Origin: Adineta vaga
Taxonomy: Eukaryota > Rotifera
Direction of reading: 5' to 3'
DNA length: 64,000 nt
NCBI GenBank assembly: GCA_021613535.1
Contig: CP075492.1
Coordinates: forward strand, 6,510,001-6,574,000
Part shown: positions 56,837 through 64,000 of the stretch, piece by piece
Layout: the number at the start of each line of letters is the position of its first letter
Position numbering within the stretch: the first letter of the stretch is position 1
The notes under the pieces: model-generated
Databases searched by the model: none
Told to the model about the DNA's origin: nothing
What the model saw: only the letters and a program-made list of their open reading frames with translations
Translations under genes and position numbers: made by a program

Positions 56837-57597
56837 TTATTCATTGTGGCCAGCACCCGGAGGTGGAGCATAGTTTGGTTTATTTCTAATATTAAAATAA
56901 TTATAGATATCAAAAGATATTCGAACAAAATTAAACTTACGTCATTTCAGAACCAGATTTATTACCAAGATGTTCACCGGTATCCATACCAAGAGTACCA
57001 GCTCCGCCACCGAAACCGACACCTTTAGGACCCTGAACAAAATCAAATCGTTTATTTAGCAAGAAATGAATTACTCTCCATCATTATACTTACAAATTTA
57101 CGAGCATAACATTGTTTGCAGAATAAATTGCCGTCATGTTCAGCAAGTGTTGTTGATTCGAGCATTTTTTTACAAAGACCTAGAATGAGATCAAAGACGT
57201 GAAGTGATAATCATCTATTAACAAGAAATTAGCAGAGAGTGAGGAAGGAAAAGATAGTGCAAACAAATAACACCTTACCACATTTGAAGCATGTTTTATG
57301 CCATTTTTTACCTGCCGCTGGCACTTCTTCGGCAGCATAAACAGGCTGATTACATTTTGGACACCGTACAATTTGAATAGAAAATGGCATCTGAAAAAGC
57401 ATAACATAAGCAGGTACATGCGAACAATCAGTGAAGATGATTTATATGAGATGATAAGCTCGATGCGTTTGTGATTATCTACCGCATTTAAAACACATTT
57501 TGTGAAATTTCTTTCCAGCTGCTGGAACTTCTTCAGCAGCATAAACATTCTGATTGCATTTTGGACATTTAGCTGCTTCAGGTGGTTTGAATGGCAT
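56837..57597 (-). CDS. Muscle LIM protein (Mlp60A/CSRP-like), copy B, with two alternative first exons
   Basis: Tandem paralogue of copy A with the same LIM plus Gly-rich layout ([19 protein letters not shown]) and tail ending PPPGAGHNE. It has two possible first exons. The distal one starts at 57597 ([14 protein letters not shown] ... [10 protein letters not shown]). The proximal one starts at 57390 ([13 protein letters not shown] ... [10 protein letters not shown]). Both encode the first zinc-binding half of the LIM domain, begin with their own ATG and end in the same phase (G|GT) before the common exon near 57180. Splicing the distal exon into the proximal one would break the frame, so they appear mutually exclusive. 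The last intron (about 56890-56940) lies in the tail and is absent from copy A. Confidence 0.9.
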
Positions 57598-58906
57598 TTT
57601 TTTCTGTCAATGTGAAATCAACAAATAAACTCATTATCATTTCATTCTCACTTTCGATGTACTTACATAATAAAAAGATGAAAACTCTTCTGCTGATTGA
57701 TAAAAACTTTTCTTTGCTCTAAAAAGGATGATTAAGAGATAACATAATTATTCTCCTTGGGTTTTCTCTTTCTATTGCGTATTTACTAAAGAAAAATAAA
57801 AAGTCTAGTCAATACTATACACAACATTTCTGAGTAAGAAATGATTGTTTCCAGCATTAGCAGACTGACGTCAAAATGCAAGATATTGTAGACAGAATCC
57901 TGAGAAGTAAATATATGTATGAAAGAAATAGAAGGAAAAAGGGGAATGGAATAGAGCAAATGATATCATCACTACTAATATACAGTTTTCTCCACAGGAG
58001 GAAAAGAGGAAGAGAGCAAAAGAGAAATAACATACAAGGGGAGGGAGGAAGAGAGAGAGCGAACATTTGAGACGGATTGGTATTTATGTGTATATATACA
58101 GAGTAATATCAACAGAAGGAAGGAATAATGCGTTGGCGAGATGAAACCCTAACCCAAATGTTCCTCCCAAATTTGGTATCCTAACCTGATCCCACGACAG
58201 ATATAACTCTCTCTCTCTTTCTCTTTCTGTTCTTTTCAAGTTATCAACTAGACGTGCTTCTTAATATTGCATACTTCTCCTTCCTGATTTATTCCTTCTT
58301 TTCCCTTCTCGTCTATTCATTTCTTACCAATGACATTGCAGTTATCAATCACGTCTCACAATAGAATGGAACTATATACATCAAACATTACTTATAATAT
58401 CAATTCTTTTCTTCGACCAATGTATTTAAGAATGATTTTTTCTCATCAGCTGATCTGTAATATCTTTCTGATTATTCAAAATCATGTTTGAGTGAAAGAA
58501 CAAACTTCTTGATAAATATCTAAGCAAAAGTTGTTGAATATCATCAACCGTCTGTTGACAAAGATAGACAGATATTAGATTATTTTCTGTTCTAATCAAT
58601 CATAGAAATCATTTACAGTTCTTTTTTTTCTCCTTGGTACAATAACATTTCCATTAGCAATCATCAAAGACAAAAGTATGAAATTCAATAGAAATATTTC
58701 ATCAATCGTAGGAAGTTTGATTAGAGTATGAAAATATTTACATTGTACATTCTTTTGATTAAAATAAATATATAATCAGAAAATGTTCAAATTCTATCAT
58801 ATAATCTTTAGAAGTTTATTTACATCAATATGACCTATTTGATTCAAATGAGAATGAAAAGAAAAACATGAAACAAGATGTTTCTATTCTTCTTTATATT
58901 AATTCA
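57598..58906. other. Intergenic region upstream of LIM copy B
   Basis: About 1.3 kb including purine-rich stretches (57920-58070) and a TC repeat (58208-58230). It should contain the LIM promoter. No coding pattern was recognised. Confidence 0.4.
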
Positions 58907-58912
58907 ATACAA

Positions 58913-59353
58913 TTAACAACAATTCAATGCTTCTCCAAATGATTTGATCTTCATGCGTACATTATCAACTGATCTCAAATATATGAATCGAAAAAATACA
59001 AGAAATAGACTTCGTATTCGATAATAGCAAATGTTTTTGATATCAAATCTCTTATTGCTGAAATGAAGAATGGTGGTGCATTGAAAATAATATATAAACA
59101 AGCAATAGAAAGTAACTGTACGACCATTCGATGTTGTCTTCTCCAAGAGAATAATAAACCTTGAATACATCGTTTATGTCGAATAACTTGAATTAATAAT
59201 CCTAAACTGGATAGAACAATAACTACCCATGGTATTAAACTGTTCATGACATGATCAAAACCATTAAGTAAAAATGAAGATTGTTTAAAACATGGCGAAC
59301 CAGAAACTAACCGTTGATAATTGAAAAGTTGTTTACAAGAATATGCCGTTCAA
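58913..59353 (-). pseudogene. Fragment of a second rhodopsin-like GPCR
   Basis: The minus strand encodes the C-terminal part of a rhodopsin-like receptor: an extracellular loop with Cys, TM5 (LIPWVVIVLSSLGLLIQVI), a basic third loop (RHKRC ... FSWRRQHRM) and TM6 (LLSIACLYIIFNAPPFFIS). TM7 continues in a different frame (SLFLVFFRFIYL), so there is a frameshift near 59000. A stop (TGA) at about 59353 ends the open stretch at the 5' side, and no TM1-4 is visible upstream. It is a truncated, decayed copy. It is not an obvious duplicate of the receptor at 48963-54505, since its loops differ. Confidence 0.55.
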
Positions 59354-60019
59354 TGAATCCCTATGTCATAAGAAGCATTCTATCTGCGTATAGAATATAT
59401 AATTAATATATATCCAAAAATAACAAAAGATTGCTGTTTGAGGATTTACAGTTCCTTGATATAGAAACTTCAAAGCAATTGAAAGATCGATTGTAACAAT
59501 GACTAAACAATCGATGGAATTTGACAAAATAATAGAATGCAAAACTTAATTGTATGTGTTATTGATGTTTCGTACACTATTGTCGAAGAGTTATTGAACA
59601 TAGACATATGTCTTGTTTTACTTAATGTTTTTGACAGAATTTTCTAGTGAGACAAAGCTTATAACATTACATTTTAATTACAAAATATGCATGAATAAGT
59701 AGATAGATTCATTTTCCAAGGAGTTCTTTCACAAATCAAGTAGCACTTTTAAACAAAATAAGTAATTCTTATATATATTTTATAGTTGAATGCTATAATA
59801 ATTACAGCCATTTATCAATTAGATGATTATCAATTGCTACGTTACATTTGAACTAACTTCATACAAACAACACACGACATCTTTATGATGCATTTCTTAT
59901 TCCTCATCAGTCTAGTGTCTAACCTGTAGAGATGTCACTTTCCATTGCATCGCAATGGCGATGGTGAAAGAGTAATTTCATTCTTTCATATCATTCATTT
60001 GTACATTTAACGAAAAACG
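59354..60019. other. Intergenic region upstream of the GNAT-PARP gene
   Basis: About 670 bp of AT-rich DNA, likely to hold the promoter of the downstream gene. I see no other feature. Confidence 0.4.
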
Positions 60020-62651
60020 ATGTTTTCCACTAAAAAAGATTTCGCTCTCATAGCTCAAAATATCTCTCTCACTTCTCAAGAGATCAATAATGAAAATTCT
60101 GAACCATTTCTTGTCAATGTTTATCAAGTACGATTATGGAAGTTAATTCATTCACCAGAAAAAGCTGATCTCGATGATCTTGCACAAGAATTTCAAGTTT
60201 GTATTACATAAATAATCATTTTTGTTTTCAAGATAATTATGTATTTTTATAGTGTAATTCACAAGAATTATTACATACTATTGTTGCCTTGTATGATAAA
60301 TCTTTACCAGAAATTGGTGGGTAAGTTCGTCTTCTCTTCTTTCTCTAAAATTGTTTTGAATTGATAACATTTATTTTAACTAGTGAAATAATTTATAATA
60401 CTATATGCGCAAGAAAAGTTGTTACAATTCTTGTTATACACGGTAGGCAAGCTTTTGTTGATATAACAGCTATAGAATCATTTCATTCTTGTTTTTTGTA
60501 GATGATCCGAAAGTAACATTAAAATCTGGAACAGTTGGAGCTCTGGTTACAGATGAAGAAGATTGTTTGGATACATTATTAGAAAATGTTGAAGAACCTG
60601 ATAGTGTTTTCCATGATGTTTTTTCTGATCGATCATCGAGTGAAAGTTCTGAAGAGTTAGTAGTTAATTATATCAAATATGTATTTTGTTTTGATTGTGA
60701 TATTACAGAGATGAAGAAGAATCTGATAGTAATGATGATGGTAATGATGAACGTGATTATTCAATTGGTATTGGAACATATTTAAAAAAAGTTAAAGCAG
60801 GAAAAGTTAATCTACACAAACGTTTGATTAGTTGTCTTAGTTTTGAGAAAATCACCATGTTTGCATCTCAGTAGGTGGAAAAAAGTTCATTTTTCCATTT
60901 CAATTAATTTCCTATTCATAGATTTCAAGAAGAACATGTCTTAGATCTTCTATTATTAGCCTGCCGAAAAAAATTTCGTGGTCGAGGTATTGGTCGACAT
61001 TTGATGAAAGTAAGACAAAAAATGAAAGAAAATATTTCCATATGAGATCACTTTTTTTCTCTAGTTATTAATGAATCGAGATTATATTGGAGATTTTGAT
61101 GCAATAATAACTGCATCAGATCAAAGTGCAATTGATTTCTATCGAAAATTTGGTTTTACGGAAGATGCGATTTTATTAAGTAAATATAAGTAAGAAGAAT
61201 TTACAGTTTAGAATTGTTTATAACTCGAAGTTGTTCACAGAACTATTGGTGATTGTTGGACAAATACAACGAAAATGTGTTATCTACCGCCTTATAATAG
61301 TAAAAAGATTAGTGTGATCTTAAAAATAGCAATGACATTATTTCTTAATTTGTTTAGTTATTAATGAAGATCCTGTTCGATGTTTAACGATGATGGATGA
61401 TCAATTTCAAAAATGGTATTTTCTTTGAATTTCAATAGTTTTCTTACTATTTATGTCAATTTTAGGCAAAGAGGAATGTTTAATAGTTATCAAAATCAAG
61501 CAGCTTTATTCAATCGATTGAAAAATGAAATGATTGGCTTATATGCGAAAGTAATTTACCGAATTTCGAGATTATTTTTCTTTTCATATCGATAGTTTTT
61601 CTAATCAAGATCAATGCTCAAGAACAAACAATTGTTTCACTGAATCGAGAACGATTTCTATTGGCGAAAGAGAATGCTTCTTTGAGTAATTTAAAACGAA
61701 AAGATTCATTTTGTTTTCTTTTATCAAGATTCTTTAGAGAAAAGATTATCTCAATCCGCACTATCTGAAAATGATAATAATGAAGGTAAATAAGAAAGTT
61801 AATTTTAAAGATAATCCAAATCTTTCGTTTCTATATTCAGAATGTGAACAACTTGATACATTACAAATGATTCAAGAAATGAAACGAATGTCGATAATCA
61901 ACGAAAAATTATTAGTTGCTCAAATGTCTCTCTTAATGGATAATAATTGTGATACACAAATAGCTGTTGAATACTGTCGAAATAAACTCAAAGATGGAAA
62001 GAAGTATCAGATCAAAGCAGAAAAGGTTTTTTTTTATAAACTGATATTTATTTTTGATTTTCACGTTGAATAAGACAATGATTATAGGTTACTCTTGAAT
62101 CGGCAACAAAGGCGCTATATCAAGCTTCTCTTCCATTACTTCACAATGGTAATCAGAAAAATGAAACATTACTTTTCTATTCTGGTCATCATGAACATCT
62201 TGATATAATAGCTAATGCTGGTTTTACTAATGAAGGTAAATCATTCCTTATAAATCGATTTTAGTTTTCTTCATTCGTTGGTTTAGATTTTCTCTATGGT
62301 TCATTTGGTAAAGGTCTTTACTTTCATACAAATATAACCAATCTATCAAAAGAAGTTAGTTTAATTATATTATTAATCATTTGTTTTATTCTTCTTTTAG
62401 AAATATCTTCTATGTAAAGTAGCATTAGGTCGAATTGAACTTATATCGAAACCAAAAACAAAATCTACCATCACATTAAAACGAAATAGTGATTATGATT
62501 CTGTTAAAGTGAGTTAAATATTTCTTTTCAATTGTAATTCATATTCATTTCTATCTAGATTCTCGAGATGGATATGAATGAAGATGATGATGAAATAGTT
62601 ACATTTGATGCTCATCTTGCTTTACCACTATTTATTATAACATTTGAATGA
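60020..62651 (+). CDS. GNAT acetyltransferase-PARP-like fusion protein
   Basis: About 16 short exons join in frame from MFSTKKDFALIAQNI to LPLFIITFE (stop 62649-62651). The N-terminal half is GNAT-like: a beta strand VVTILVIHDDP, an acidic insert (DEEESDSNDDGNDE, about 60640-60770), then the acetyl-CoA loop RGRGIGRHLM (about 60978) and AIDFYRKFGFTED. A coiled, polar middle (61450-62060) follows. The C-terminal half resembles a PARP catalytic domain: LLFYSGHHEHLDIIANAGF (about 62170), YGSFGKGLYF (about 62300), LLCKVALGRIEL and a final FDAHLALPLFIITFE. In active PARPs the first block is LFHG and the last is P-E-Y; here the His is Tyr and the Glu is Leu, while the Tyr of G-x-Y-F remains. The protein may be a mono-ADP-ribosyltransferase or a catalytically dead reader. 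I know of no standard family with this fusion. AATAAA at 62653. Confidence 0.75.
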
Positions 62652-62652
62652 G

Positions 62653-62658
62653 AATAAA
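62653..62658 (+). terminator. AATAAA poly(A) signal for the GNAT-PARP gene
   Basis: AATAAA begins 2 bp after the stop codon, in the 62-bp gap before the convergent methyltransferase stop. A second AATAAA lies near 62709. Confidence 0.5.
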
Positions 62659-62713
62659 TGATAAAGATAAAAAGAAACAAAATCTTGTATTGATCTTTTT
62701 TTAGTGCAATAAA

Positions 62714-63610
62714 TTAATTCATTTGACTTTTTCTCATTAAATAAAGTCGAATTGGACTTGATACAGTCATTTTAATTGAATTCATATCAAAATTTTCATC
62801 ATTTGTTCGTCGATCCGATGTTTTTATATAACAAACAGCTAATTTATTACGTAATCTTTCTAAAAGATCATGGAGAGCTTGTTCACCTTCTTCTTTTCGG
62901 TATGTTTGTAATCCCGACAATGTTTGAATAAAACCAAGAAATTGTCCGATTGTTGTTTCAATGCGTTTTTCAATTGTATATTCAACAAGTGTCGATTTAT
63001 AAGGCAATAATGGTAATAATGATTGATAATAATCATCCGCTAACCATCGTTTACTATTCCAATATGGAAATAATGTTACTTGATTAAATTCATGATAAAC
63101 AGCATCAGCAGTTGGATTGTCTAATGTTCCTAAAGCGTATGTCCATACAGCAAGAACGCCTGTATTTGGTTTTAATACACGTTGAACTTGTTCGACAAAT
63201 GATTCAATATCAAGCCAATGTAAAGTTGTTGCAATAGTTATCAAATCAACAGAATCGGATTGAAGAAATGTCAGATCTTCAGCTTTTTGACAACGATATT
63301 CAATATTATCTTTCGATATTGCATGCGCAATTTGATTAGCACTGACATCAATACCAATAACTCGATCACAAAATCTTCGAATGAAAAATAAGAAACTTGA
63401 AAAGAAGTAAAAGAATATTTACGTGCTCAATTCAATTGTTGCTTGTCCATTTCCACAACCGACATCAAGTGCTAATGGAATTTGTTCATTGATTTGTTTT
63501 CCATGAAAATAATAGTTAATAATATATTCGAATAATTGTCTCGGATATCCAGGTCGATGTAGACGATATTTACTTGTATGATCTTGTTCTTCAAATAATT
63601 GATGGCTCAT
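62714..63610 (-). CDS. Class I SAM-dependent methyltransferase (Methyltransf_11/25-like)
   Basis: Two exons, 63423-63610 and 62714-63374, join in phase 2 for about 282 residues. Start chosen at MSHQLFEEQDHTSKYRLHRP; an upstream in-frame Met would add a hydrophobic leader of about 16 residues not typical of the family. Motif I is LALDVGCGNGQATIEL (SAM binding), the acidic residue at the end of strand 2 is in VIGIDVS, motif II/post II is AEDLTFLQSDSVDLITI, and the HWLD motif follows (ATTLHWLDIESF). RVLKPNTGVLAVW is motif III. These match the yeast Crg1/TMT1 and DDB_G0268948 group of small-molecule methyltransferases. The substrate cannot be read from sequence. It is convergent with the GNAT-PARP gene. 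Confidence 0.9.
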
Positions 63611-64000
63611 TGTATTCGTCGTTTGATTTGTAAAACAAAAAAAACTAAAATAAAGCACTATTCGCTTTCACCTCTCGACTTGGAGATTTGTTAGGTTATT
63701 TTTTCTTTTCTTTATTCATTCGTTTTTTCTTCTTCTCTGTCTCTCCATTTCTATCTATATACTCTTATCAGTTGTCAGACAAAATTTGTCGATTAAATCC
63801 TTTTGCTTTCTCTCTAACCAGGCACGAATAAATATATCACATGTGTTTTTATGCTGAATGTCTGTCACGTTGAGATTGTTGATGATAATCTCAAGAGATT
63901 TTAAGGACAAACATCATCAACAGATTGCAATAGTATTGTCAAGAAAATGAATTACTTATTTATTTATTTATTTTTAAATATTTAATTGTATTTGACAATT
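63611..64000. other. 5' flank of the methyltransferase gene
   Basis: About 390 bp to the window edge. It contains T-rich stretches and a TTAT repeat at about 63957-63974. No other gene is visible. Confidence 0.4.

Noticed and set aside
57857-58070. Complementary open frames on both strands near 57.9 kb
   Set aside because: Driven by purine-rich low complexity with no family signal.
58148-58190. Telomere-like AAACCCTAACCC
   Set aside because: Fewer than two units; too short to call an interstitial telomere repeat.

Overview
The window is AT-rich nuclear DNA from a small-genome animal. Genes are split by many short introns, mostly 45-70 bp with GT..AG ends, and they encode metazoan proteins: srGAP, PDE1, fibrocystin-L, kinesin-13, vasculin, kinesin-1, GAPR-1 and muscle LIM proteins. 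Intron size, gene density and a decaying LDLa/EGF-type 7TM receptor suggest a rotifer, most likely a bdelloid. That placement is inference, because no rRNA or marker gene is present. Exon boundaries were read by eye from splice sites and frame continuity.

Layout. 1-2371 (-): 5' part of an srGAP-like F-BAR gene, cut by the window edge. 4508-6799 (+): PDE1-type cyclic nucleotide phosphodiesterase. 6800-9567: intergenic, with a hairpin-like inverted repeat and an unrecognised degenerate coding patch. 9568-25854 (+): a giant fibrocystin-L (PKHD1L1-like) gene of about 47 exons whose reading frame is broken by two apparent 1-nt lesions. 26132-26780 (+): a five-exon gene for a small single-pass membrane protein with a PPxY tail. 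27261-29751 (-): kinesin-13. 31106-32967 (+): vasculin. 32968-36472: gene-poor. 36473-38402 (+): orphan protein with an MGC acylation-type N-terminus. 38768-39789 (-): orphan single-pass membrane protein. 40988-45498 (-): kinesin-1 heavy chain. 46468-46941 (+): GAPR-1-like CAP protein. 47412-48461 (-): orphan. 48963-54505 (-): LDLa/EGF 7TM receptor pseudogene with four lesions. 56099-57597 (-): two tandem Mlp60A-like LIM genes, one with two alternative first exons. 58913-59353 (-): decayed GPCR fragment. 60020-62651 (+): an unusual GNAT acetyltransferase fused to a PARP-like domain. 62714-63610 (-): class I SAM-dependent methyltransferase, convergent with the fusion gene.

The genes do not form a pathway. 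Most are eukaryotic housekeeping or cytoskeletal genes in divergent or convergent arrangements. The most unusual items are the GNAT-PARP fusion with altered catalytic positions, the duplicated LIM first exon, the lesions in fibrocystin-L and the receptor pseudogene, and the FN2-like and Cys-rich additions to fibrocystin-L.
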